From Actinomycetota bacterium (GTDB lineage Bacteria; Actinomycetota; Acidimicrobiia; IMCC26256; JACDBD01): DNA of 5,276 bases. Position numbers and translations under genes: made by a program. Positions 1 to 5,276 of this stretch are shown here, one piece after another. Under the pieces are notes generated by a model. That model saw only the letters and a program-made list of their open reading frames with translations. It did not search any database and had not been told where the DNA came from. Numbering within the stretch: the stretch's first letter is position 1; the number at the start of each line of letters is the position of its first letter. Location of the stretch: NCBI GenBank assembly GCA_013695115.1, contig JACDBD010000223.1, positions 1 through 5,276 on the forward strand. The letters run 5' to 3'.

Positions 1-518
1 AACGGCACCACCGCGACCGGCTCGACGTGCTCGGGAAGCCCGACGATGGCGCGCAGATCGGCGGCGAGCGCGGCCGTCAGCGTCGTGAGCGCCGAGCCCA
101 GCCCGATGGCATTGGCGGCCAGGAGCAGGTTCTGCACCGCCGGGAACGTCGACGACGCCACCGTCGCCGGGTGGCAGCGCGTGGTGTCCGCGCCCACGAC
201 GACGACGACCGGCGCTGCGCTGACGCCGCCGGTCGCGCCCCGCTCGACGTCGGCGAACAGCTGCGGGGCGAGCCTCCCTTCCGAGTGGGCGCGCCCGCCC
301 TCTTCCCACAGGCGGCGGGTGAGGGCGCCGATGTGCTCGCGCGTGGCGGCATCGCTCACGGCGACGAACACCCACGGCTGGCTGTTCTCGGCACTGGGCG
401 CGAACGTCGCTGCCTCGAGCACACGCTCGATGAGGTCGTCGGCGACGGGCTCGTCGCGGAACGACCGGCACGCCCGCTGGGCGCGTACGACCTCGAAGAA
501 GGAGGGCTCCTCGTTCAC
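1..518 (-). CDS. Nitroreductase-family FMN-dependent oxidoreductase, 3' part off the left edge
   Basis: This is a partial gene; 172 complete codons are visible and the C-terminus lies beyond the window. Seen: the N-terminus carries the nitroreductase signature, RxxRxF at residues 15-20 (R15, R18, F20), then EPV at 23-25 and APSAENSQPW at 40-49. The last of these is the flavin/substrate-binding segment typical of the family. A hydrophobic strand (APVVVVVGAD, about 102-111) and a helix reading QNLLLAANAIGLGSA (about 129-143) follow, both in the usual family order. Known of the family: these are cytosolic FMN homodimers that use NAD(P)H to reduce nitro, quinone, enone or halogenated substrates; the substrate cannot be read from the sequence. 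The start is GTG at 518-516 because no Met codon occurs anywhere in the visible frame and the motif spacing fits. The start overlaps the stop of the upstream gene (GTGA), and no clear Shine-Dalgarno sequence is present, so translation is probably coupled. It is the fourth gene of the dodecin-led operon. Confidence 0.9.
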   Translation of the reverse strand, partial: MNEEPSFFEVVRAQRACRSFRDEPVADDLIERVLEAATFAPSAENSQPWVFVAVSDAATREHIGALTRRLWEEGGRAHSEGRLAPQLFADVERGATGGVSAAPVVVVVGADTTRCHPATVASSTFPAVQNLLLAANAIGLGSALTTLTAALAADLRAIVGLPEHVEPVAVVP

Positions 519-1159
519 GCCGGCCGTTCGCCCAGGCGCCGGAAGCTGTTGACGTACATGATCCTCAGCTCGGGCGTGAACGCCCACCGGTCGAGTGCCT
601 CGGTGCCCGGCTCGCCCAAGTGCCTCACGACGAGGCGCGGCATCTCCTGGAACGCGACCTCGGGATCGTCGGTGTCCATCTCGTAGAAGTGCATGAAGCG
701 CGGGTCACCGCCGGCGACGTTCTCGTAGGGCGTGATCATCGCGAACCCGGGCACGCCCACTTCGGCGATGTGACGGATGTGCACGAAGTCGGCCCAGTCG
801 CGGAGGGCCTGGGCCTGATCCGGCTCGCGCGGGCTGATGAGGACGAGCGACAGTCCGATCGTGGGCTTGCCGGTGAGGCGCCCCTGAGCCGGACGGGGGT
901 AGCGACGGAAGCGATGCCCGGTGACGCCGTCGGGCACGGGCGGGGCGGCGAAGCCGTCGCTGACCTCGTACACACCGAGGAGCCCGAACTCGGGCAGCTT
1001 GCGGGGGAGATCGTCCCGGTCACGGGAGACGTTCTCCCACCACGTCGCGCGCTCCGCACCCGTGAGCGCGAGGACATGCGGCACGCGCTCGCTGACGTAC
1101 TCGTCGACCGCGCGATCGGTCATCTCGAGGTACAGGCCCGGTGTCAGGCGGTCTTCCAT
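515..1159 (-). CDS. Uncharacterised protein with two putative dimeric alpha/beta-barrel (EthD/ABM-like) halves
   Basis: The protein has 214 residues, with no signal peptide or membrane segment, so it is probably cytosolic. I do not recognise a named family. Seen: two halves with similar layout. The first half has a strand near residues 8-13, a helix at 15-31, and a strand LLGVYEV at 60-66. The second half, starting near 101, has a strand IGLSLVLIS, a helix with the His pair H127 and H130 (FVHIRHIAEVG), a strand at 138-144 (GFAMITP) and a strand RFMHFYEMD at 154-162. A C-terminal strand ELRIMYVNSF (197-206) follows. This pattern suggests a fused pair of ferredoxin-like alpha/beta-barrel domains, the fold of EthD and antibiotic-monooxygenase-type proteins. 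That assignment is inference from pattern only. The ATG at 1159 lies 11 bases after the upstream stop and lacks an obvious Shine-Dalgarno sequence. The reading frame remains open upstream to 1558, but that stretch is antisense-free overlap with the better-supported hydrolase gene in another frame. Its role may be in small-molecule catabolism; unproven. Confidence 0.8.
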   Translation of the reverse strand: MEDRLTPGLYLEMTDRAVDEYVSERVPHVLALTGAERATWWENVSRDRDDLPRKLPEFGLLGVYEVSDGFAAPPVPDGVTGHRFRRYPRPAQGRLTGKPTIGLSLVLISPREPDQAQALRDWADFVHIRHIAEVGVPGFAMITPYENVAGGDPRFMHFYEMDTDDPEVAFQEMPRLVVRHLGEPGTEALDRWAFTPELRIMYVNSFRRLGERPA

Positions 1160-1170
1160 CGTTGCGGAGC

Positions 1171-2025
1171 TTACGGTTCGATACCCAGCAGCGCGCACGG
1201 GTTGGTGCAGGCCATCCTGCGCAGCTCGACTTCGGACAGCCCCTCGTCCGCGAGCGCGTCGACATACGACTGGAACCCCTCGGCGGGAGGCACGTTCACC
1301 TTCTGGCCGAAGTCGGTGGCGAGCGTGCAGCGGCCGACGCCGATCGCACGGGCCGCCGCCGCCATCACCTCGGGCGGCCGGGTGGCCAACGCGCCCAGGC
1401 AGGTGAGCGCGCACAGCTCGATCGTGGCCCCGAGGTCGGCGAGCTCGACGCACTGGTCGACCGACAGGTTCGGGCCCGCCAGCTCCTCCAGCGCGTGGGT
1501 GACGAGCACCCGGCCCCGTCTCCCGAACTCGTTCGTCACCGCGAGGTGCTCCTCCCACGTGACGTGGCCGGTGGCGAGGATGGCGCCGAACTCCTCGACC
1601 AGGTCGAGGATCTCGCCGGTCTCGGGGAGGAGCGCGCCCGCGTCGTCGGTCACCGAGAGGCCGGGGCCCGGGATCCCGAGCTGGGCGCCGACCCCGTTGA
1701 GCTGATCCTGGCGGCTCGTGAGCGTCGGCAACCAGACGATCTTGGCGCCGACACGGAGCGCGGTCTCGACCGCCGCGGGGTTGACGCCGCCTACCTCGCG
1801 GTCGCAGCAGATGCCGCCGAACACACGCACGCCGCTGATGACCCGATCGACGATCGCGGCCACGGCCGCGGTGGGGTAGTCGTGCGACTTCAGCACGAGG
1901 GCGGCATGCCCGGCCTCGGCCGCGTCGCGCGCGGCTTCGAGCGCGTCGACCGAGCGTTCTCGGTGGGCGTCGGGGCCGAAGTGGCAGTGCAGGTCGGCCG
2001 CGCCGCGCAGATCGACTGTGCCCAT
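1171..2025 (-). CDS. DUF6282-type amidohydrolase-superfamily-like protein
   Basis: The protein has 284 residues, probably a cytosolic TIM-barrel metal hydrolase of unknown substrate. Seen: the N-terminal strand ends in DLHCHFGPD, giving an HxH metal motif at H13 and H15. It is followed by LKSH at 45-48 (K46, H48), FGGICCDREVGGVNPAAVE (69-87), AKIVWLPT (94-101), ATGHVT with H154, VTHALEE with H177, and ATDFGQ with D238 near the last strand. The end reads TNPCALLG, the usual closing helix of amidohydrolase barrels. The order HxH, Lys, His, His, Asp matches the amidohydrolase superfamily, and the LKSH and VGGxNPAAVE blocks match proteins labelled DUF6282 as I remember them. Metal binding is inference. 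It is rich in cysteine for a cytosolic protein (nine: C14, C73, C74, C192, C205, C209, C233, C273, C277). The ATG follows the dodecin stop after 3 bases with no clear Shine-Dalgarno, so coupling to dodecin is likely. A lactonase, decarboxylase or amidase role is possible. Confidence 0.85.
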   Translation of the reverse strand: MGTVDLRGAADLHCHFGPDAHRERSVDALEAARDAAEAGHAALVLKSHDYPTAAVAAIVDRVISGVRVFGGICCDREVGGVNPAAVETALRVGAKIVWLPTLTSRQDQLNGVGAQLGIPGPGLSVTDDAGALLPETGEILDLVEEFGAILATGHVTWEEHLAVTNEFGRRGRVLVTHALEELAGPNLSVDQCVELADLGATIELCALTCLGALATRPPEVMAAAARAIGVGRCTLATDFGQKVNVPPAEGFQSYVDALADEGLSEVELRRMACTNPCALLGIEP

Positions 2026-2028
2026 ACG

Positions 2029-2244
2029 TCAGTCGTCGAGGCGGAAGCCGATCTTCATCCCGACCTGGAAGTGACCGACCTCACCGTCCTTGATCCACCC
2101 GCGGATCTCGGTAACCTCGAACCAGTCGAGATTCCGCAGCGTCTGGCCGGCGCGCGATACACCGTTGCGTACCGCGTCCTGGATGCTCGCTTCCGACGTG
2201 CCCACGACCTCGGTGATCCGGTACGTGTGCGGTGACTCCGTCAT
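2029..2244 (-). CDS. Dodecin, flavin-binding storage protein
   Basis: The protein is 71 residues, the normal dodecin length. Known of the family: dodecins form hollow dodecamers that bind flavins (FMN, FAD or riboflavin) in stacked pairs, acting as a flavin store and protecting against light and radical damage; bacterial forms may also bind CoA. Seen: TYRITEVVGTSEASIQDAV (residues 7-25) matches the first strand and helix, LDWFEV (39-44) carries the flavin-stacking Trp W41, and GHFQVGMKIGF (57-67) carries the conserved flavin-contacting Gln Q60. All key residues are present. The start at 2244 is fixed by a strong AGGAGG on the minus strand (2254-2249), four bases before the ATG. It is the first gene of a four-gene leftward operon whose last member is an FMN-type enzyme, so it may buffer flavin for that enzyme; that link is inference. 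Confidence 0.95.
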   Translation of the reverse strand: MTESPHTYRITEVVGTSEASIQDAVRNGVSRAGQTLRNLDWFEVTEIRGWIKDGEVGHFQVGMKIGFRLDD

Positions 2245-2248
2245 GCAT

Positions 2249-2254
2249 CCTCCT
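2249..2254 (-). promoter_or_regulatory. Strong Shine-Dalgarno of dodecin
   Basis: The minus strand reads AGGAGG, four bases upstream of the dodecin ATG. It is the only perfect Shine-Dalgarno in the leftward operon; the three genes after it lack a clear one, which suggests that they depend on translational coupling. Confidence 0.8.
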
Positions 2255-2290
2255 CGGCTCGGGCCAGTCACGCTAATGCGAACCTCCCGG

Positions 2291-2296
2291 TAACGT
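2291..2296 (+). promoter_or_regulatory. Candidate -10 element for the fadD17-like operon
   Basis: TAACGT matches TANNNT. Its 3' end is eight bases before an in-frame ATG at 2305, which is the spacing expected for a leaderless actinobacterial transcript. If the true start is the ATG at 2353, the same element would give a leader of about 50 bases. It lacks a recognisable -35 partner. Confidence 0.35.
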
Positions 2297-2340
2297 TGCG
2301 ACCGATGTCGGCAAACCGCGTACGCAGCGCGCCCGCGCCG

Positions 2341-2347
2341 GGTGAGG
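2341..2347 (+). promoter_or_regulatory. Shine-Dalgarno-like site deciding the ligase start
   Basis: GGTGAGG lies five bases before the ATG at 2353. No comparable site precedes the upstream in-frame ATG (2305) or TTG (2296). Together with the length of FadD17 relatives, this favours 2353 as the translation start of the acyl-CoA ligase. Confidence 0.5.
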
Positions 2348-2352
2348 CGCCG

Positions 2353-4020
2353 ATGCCGGCCCCGAACGCGGCGGCGTTGCTGCGGCGGAACGCGACCGAT
2401 TCCACGATCCGCGACCGTCCGGCACTGAAGTTCGAGGACCGGATGTGGACCCACGCCGAGTACGTCGCAGAGTCGACCCGATGGGCGAACCTGTTTCTCG
2501 CGCGGCAGCCGGCCGACCGCGCCCTCCACGTCGGCGTCCTGCTCGACAACATCCCCGAGTACCTCTTCGCCCTCGGCGGCGCCGCGCTGTCGGGTTCGGC
2601 GGTGGTCGGGCTCAACCACACCCGCCGGGGCGAGCACCTCCTCCGCGACATCGAGCACACCCACGTCGGCCTGATCGTCACCGAGCCCGGCCACGAGGCG
2701 CTGCTCGAACCCATTGCCGACGACCTCCCACCCGCCCTTGTGGTGGGTCCCGATCTCGACGCCGCGCTCGCCGAGCACCGCCAAGACGATCCCGGCCTCG
2801 ACCCCGAGCCCGACACGGTCTGGGGGCTCATCTTCACGTCGGGGACATCCGACGCGCCCAAGGCCGTGATCTGCACCCAGCGGCGGTTCATGGTCACCGG
2901 CAACCGCATGGGCATCATCATGGGCGTCGCGCCCGACGACGTCGGCTACGTGTGCATGCCGCTGTTCCACTCGAACGCGCTCATGGTGGGGTGGGCGCCC
3001 TCGATCGTCTACGGCGCGGCCGTCGGTCTCGGCCGGCGCTTCAGCGCGTCGCGCTGGCTGGGCGACGTGCGCGGCTACGGGGCGACCTGGTTCAACTACA
3101 CCGGCAAGCCCCTCGCCTACCTGCTCGCGACCCCGGAGCGGCCGGGCGATGCCGACAACCCCCTCCGGGTGGCGTTCGGCAACGAAGGCTCACCCGAGAT
3201 CGTCGATGCGTTCGCCCGTCGTTTCGACGTCGAGGTCATCGATGCCTACGGCGCGACCGAGGGTGGAGTCGCCGTGAACCGTGACGCCGAGGAGCGGCCG
3301 GGGGCGCTGGGTGAGGCCGACGCCGCGGTCAAGGTCGTCGACGAGGACGGCAACGAGCTGCCGCCGGCCCGCATCGAACCGGCGACGGGACGCGTGCTCA
3401 ACGCCGAGGAATGCGTGGGTGAGATCGTCAACACCGCCGGCCTCGGACCGTTCGAGGGCTACTACAACAATCCCGAGGCCAACGAGCGCACCACGCGGTT
3501 CGGCTGGTACTGGACCGGCGACCTCGGCTATCTCGACGTCGACCGCTACCTCTACTTCGCCGGGCGCACCGCCGACTGGATCCGGGTCGACGGCGAGAAC
3601 TTCCTGGCGGCACCGATCGAGGCCGCCCTCGCCCGTCACCCCGACGTGGTGCTCGCGGCCGTCTACGGCGTTACCGACGACGAGGCCGGCGACCAGGTCA
3701 TGGCGGGCCTCGTGCTGGGGGACGGCATCGCGTTCGACCCGGCCGGCTTCGCGCGCTGGCTCGACGCCCAGGCCGACGTCGGCCCGAAGTGGCGGCCCCG
3801 CTACGCGCGCATCCTGCGCGACCCGCCCACTACCGGCACCAACAAGATCGTGAAGCGGGCGCTCGTACACCAGAAGTGGCGGGCCGATCTCACCGCCGGC
3901 GATCCGGTCTTCGTGCGTCTCCGCGGCGACGACGACTACCGGTCGTTCACCGACGATGACGAACGGGCGCTGCACGACTCGTTCGTGCGTAACCAGCGCG
4001 AGCGGTTCTGGGATCTCTGA
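2353..4020 (+). CDS. fadD17: FadD17-like acyl-CoA synthetase (ATP-dependent CoA ligase)
   Basis: The protein has 555 residues from this start. It belongs to the ANL adenylating superfamily and activates a carboxylic acid to its acyl-CoA through an acyl-AMP. Seen: the ATP-binding P-loop FTSGTSDAPK (161-170), MPLFHSNAL (202-210), YGATEGG (299-305), the ribose-binding Asp in YWTGDLGY (D390), GRTADWIRVDGEN (404-416), and a C-terminal PTTGTNK with K498 as the likely catalytic lysine. Blocks such as FSAS, DVRGYGAT, NYTGKPL, LATPE and DADNPLR agree closely with mycobacterial FadD17 as I recall it. Known of that protein: it is a steroid side-chain CoA ligase of actinobacteria. A steroid or other bulky acid substrate here is inference. 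The start at 2353 has a GGTGAGG five bases upstream and aligns with the FadD17 N-terminus; ATG 2305 would add 16 Ala/Pro-rich residues and could be leaderless. The protein carries about 50 extra residues after K498. The acyl-CoA dehydrogenase starts three bases after its stop. Confidence 0.93.
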   Translation: MPAPNAAALLRRNATDSTIRDRPALKFEDRMWTHAEYVAESTRWANLFLARQPADRALHVGVLLDNIPEYLFALGGAALSGSAVVGLNHTRRGEHLLRDIEHTHVGLIVTEPGHEALLEPIADDLPPALVVGPDLDAALAEHRQDDPGLDPEPDTVWGLIFTSGTSDAPKAVICTQRRFMVTGNRMGIIMGVAPDDVGYVCMPLFHSNALMVGWAPSIVYGAAVGLGRRFSASRWLGDVRGYGATWFNYTGKPLAYLLATPERPGDADNPLRVAFGNEGSPEIVDAFARRFDVEVIDAYGATEGGVAVNRDAEERPGALGEADAAVKVVDEDGNELPPARIEPATGRVLNAEECVGEIVNTAGLGPFEGYYNNPEANERTTRFGWYWTGDLGYLDVDRYLYFAGRTADWIRVDGENFLAAPIEAALARHPDVVLAAVYGVTDDEAGDQVMAGLVLGDGIAFDPAGFARWLDAQADVGPKWRPRYARILRDPPTTGTNKIVKRALVHQKWRADLTAGDPVFVRLRGDDDYRSFTDDDERALHDSFVRNQRERFWDL

Positions 4021-4023
4021 GCG

Positions 4024-5187
4024 ATGGATCTGTCGTTCACGCCCGAGGAGGAGGCGTTCGCCGCGGAGGTCCGCGCCTGGCTCGGGGCCAACCTCGAGTT
4101 ACCGCCGCGGTTCGGGTCGCTGGACGAGGAGATCGAGTGGGGCCGGGCCTGGCAGGCGAAGCTGGCCGCGGACCGGTGGGTCGGCATCCACTGGCCGGCC
4201 GAGTACGGCGGCCGGGGCGCTTCGCCGGTGCAGGTGGCCATCTTCAACATGGAGTACGCCCGCTCCCGTGCGCTCCAGCCGGTGAACCGGGTGGGCATCA
4301 ACCTGGCCGGCCCCACCTTGCTCGCCCACGGCACGGAGGCGCAGAAGCAACGCTGGCTCCCGGCCATCCTCGACGCCCGCGAGATCTGGTGCCAGCTGTT
4401 CAGCGAGCCCGGTGCCGGCTCCGACCTGGCCGCGCTCGCCACCAAGGCGGCGCCCGCCGAGGGCGGGTGGCTGCTGTCGGGCCAGAAGGTGTGGACGAGC
4501 TACGCCCGCCAGGCCCGCTGGGGCATCTGCCTGGCGCGCACCGACAGCGACGCACCCAAGCACCGCGGCATCTCGTACTTCGTGGTCGACATGGACGCCT
4601 CGGGCATCGACGTGCGCCCGCTGGTGCAGATCACGGGCGAGGCCGAGTTCAACGAGGTGTTCCTCGACGAGGTGTTCGTCGCCGAGAACCACCTCGTTGG
4701 CGAGATCAACCAGGGATGGGCGGTCGCGAACACGACCCTCGCCCACGAGCGCGGCACCTCCTTCCCCTTCAAGGAGCAGGTCGTGCACGAGGTCTACCTC
4801 GACGAGCTCTACGCGCTGGCGGGGGAGCGGGGCGTGCTCGACGATCCCGAGTCGGCCGACGCGCTCGCGCAGGCGTTCGTGGAGCTGCGGGTGCTCCGGT
4901 TGCACAACTGGCGCACGCTCTCGCGCCTCGCGGAAGGCATCGAGCCCGGCCCGGAGTCGAGCTGGGTGAAGCTGGCCTGGACCGACATGACCCAGCACCT
5001 CTCGGAGAGCGCGCTCGGCCTGCTCGGTGACGCCGCGCCGCTGTGGGTGGGGGCAGCCGAGAACCCCGCCGACGGGAAGTGGCAGCGCCAGTGGCTCTGG
5101 AGCAAGGCGGCGTCGATCGCCGGCGGCACGTCCGAGGTCCAACGCACGATCATCGGCGAGCGCATCCTCGGCTTGCCGCGCGGGTAG
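4024..5187 (+). CDS. Acyl-CoA dehydrogenase family protein (FadE-type)
   Basis: The protein has 387 residues, the usual length. It is an FAD enzyme that oxidises an acyl-CoA to the trans-2-enoyl-CoA and passes electrons to electron-transfer flavoprotein. Seen: the N-terminal helical domain (about 1-118, beginning MDLSFTPEEEAF), the middle beta domain opening with QLFSEPGAGSDLA (124-136) and GQKVWTS (153-159), and the C-terminal helical domain with the flavin-contact motif AGGTSEVQR (366-374) and the ending ERILGLPRG. The likely catalytic base is E242 in LAHERG (239-244), placed as in isovaleryl-CoA and FadE26-type dehydrogenases rather than in the C-terminal position used by medium-chain enzymes; this is alignment from memory. 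The start ATG is three bases after the ligase stop, with no strong Shine-Dalgarno, so coupling is likely. Because it follows a FadD17-like ligase, it probably acts on the same acyl-CoA. Steroid side-chain dehydrogenases often need a second FadE subunit; none is in this window. Confidence 0.95.
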   Translation: MDLSFTPEEEAFAAEVRAWLGANLELPPRFGSLDEEIEWGRAWQAKLAADRWVGIHWPAEYGGRGASPVQVAIFNMEYARSRALQPVNRVGINLAGPTLLAHGTEAQKQRWLPAILDAREIWCQLFSEPGAGSDLAALATKAAPAEGGWLLSGQKVWTSYARQARWGICLARTDSDAPKHRGISYFVVDMDASGIDVRPLVQITGEAEFNEVFLDEVFVAENHLVGEINQGWAVANTTLAHERGTSFPFKEQVVHEVYLDELYALAGERGVLDDPESADALAQAFVELRVLRLHNWRTLSRLAEGIEPGPESSWVKLAWTDMTQHLSESALGLLGDAAPLWVGAAENPADGKWQRQWLWSKAASIAGGTSEVQRTIIGERILGLPRG

Positions 5188-5198
5188 GTTGCGCGGCG

Positions 5199-5276
5199 AT
5201 GGCTGAAGTGCGAGCTACCGGTCTCGACCACATCGTGCTCAACGTCGCCGACGTGGAGCGGTCGCTGGCGTGGTAC
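5199..5276 (+). CDS. VOC-superfamily (glyoxalase/dioxygenase fold) protein, 5' part only
   Basis: Only the first 26 codons are inside the window; the gene continues past the right edge. Seen: MAEVRATGLDHIVLNVADVE followed by RSLAWY, the standard opening of a vicinal-oxygen-chelate domain: strand GLDHIVLNV with the first metal-ligand position at H11, the conserved Asp/Val turn, and the start of the helix ending in a W-Y pair. Known of the family: members include glyoxalase I, extradiol dioxygenases, methylmalonyl-CoA epimerase and antibiotic-resistance proteins, so function cannot be assigned from this fragment. The ATG lies 11 bases after the dehydrogenase stop. A GGGTAGG sequence (5182-5188) that spans that stop could serve as ribosome-binding site, about ten bases upstream. 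It is probably the third gene of the ligase operon. Confidence 0.82.
   Translation, partial: MAEVRATGLDHIVLNVADVERSLAWY

Larger units (their letters stand above)
2245..2352. promoter_or_regulatory. Divergent intergenic promoter region
   Basis: These 108 bases separate the two divergent operons and must hold both promoters, since the flanking genes point away from each other. On the minus strand TAGCGT (2275-2270) fits the actinobacterial TANNNT -10 pattern and would start a transcript near 2263, giving a leader of about 19 bases that includes the AGGAGG. On the plus strand TAACGT (2291-2296) fits the same pattern. No convincing -35 box (TTGACA-like) is seen 16-18 bases upstream of either. 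The palindrome AACGTT (2292-2297) overlaps the plus-strand -10 and could be part of an operator. The -10 calls are pattern matches only; such hexamers are common by chance. Confidence 0.45.

Noticed and set aside
196..212. Run of repeated gac/cga triplets, a possible microsatellite
   Set aside because: It encodes the run of valines in the nitroreductase strand APVVVVVGAD on the minus strand; it is ordinary coding sequence.
27..686. Long plus-strand open frame across the left end (also 46-552)
   Set aside because: Its translation is Arg/Ala/Gly-rich with no motif, and it lies antisense to the nitroreductase and its upstream gene, which have clear family motifs or plausible structure. Such frames are common in high-GC DNA.
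1160..1558. Upstream extension of the 214-residue protein's reading frame
   Set aside because: The frame is open to 1558 but the added residues are Arg/Gly/Pro-rich and overlap the DUF6282 gene in another frame on the same strand; the ATG at 1159 falls just after that gene's stop.
1141..2235. Plus-strand open frame of 364 codons
   Set aside because: It is the antisense shadow of the DUF6282 and dodecin genes; the composition is biased and no domain motif is seen.
2285..2304. Possible KstR-type operator near the ligase gene
   Set aside because: KstR sites have AAC and GTT halves separated by a short spacer. Here AACGTT is contiguous, and no other match was found in the intergenic region.
2245..2970. 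Long minus-strand frame that would extend dodecin N-terminally to 313 residues
   Set aside because: The extension is antisense to the ligase, dodecins are about 70 residues, and AGGAGG sits just before the ATG at 2244.
4099..5142. Minus-strand open frame of 347 codons opposite the acyl-CoA dehydrogenase
   Set aside because: It mirrors the codon periodicity of a well-supported gene and shows no family motif.
5188..5198. Possible terminator between the dehydrogenase and VOC genes
   Set aside because: The gap is only 11 bases, with no hairpin and no T run, so the genes are more likely co-transcribed.

Overview
The window looks like chromosomal DNA from a high-GC actinobacterium. The third codon position is strongly G/C, gene spacing is very tight, one gene starts with GTG, and the acyl-CoA ligase most resembles, from memory, mycobacterial FadD17. 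An acidimicrobial (Ilumatobacter-like) or other soil or aquatic actinobacterial host would fit, but the sequence alone does not fix the taxon.

The window holds seven protein genes in two divergent blocks that part at a short intergenic region (2245-2352). The leftward block reads dodecin (2244-2029), a DUF6282-type amidohydrolase-like protein (2025-1171), an uncharacterised protein with two apparent dimeric alpha/beta-barrel halves (1159-515), and a nitroreductase-family flavoprotein (518 to beyond the left edge). Gaps are 3 and 11 bases, and the last pair overlaps as GTGA, so this is almost certainly one operon. The rightward block reads a FadD17-like acyl-CoA ligase (2353-4020), an acyl-CoA dehydrogenase (4024-5187), and the first 26 codons of a VOC/glyoxalase-fold protein (5199 to beyond the right edge), with gaps of 3 and 11 bases.

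The rightward genes make a coherent catabolic start: ATP-dependent CoA activation of a carboxylic acid, then FAD-dependent alpha,beta-desaturation. The resemblance to FadD17, a ligase of actinobacterial steroid side-chain degradation, suggests a sterol, bile acid or other bulky terpenoid acid as substrate. This is inference from homology. The leftward genes combine a flavin-binding storage protein, a probable metal hydrolase of unknown substrate, a protein of unknown function and an FMN enzyme. No described pathway known to me links these four, so this is the most interesting part of the window.

No RNA genes, CRISPR arrays, insertion sequences or convincing terminators were seen. No stretch over 300 bases lacks a gene.
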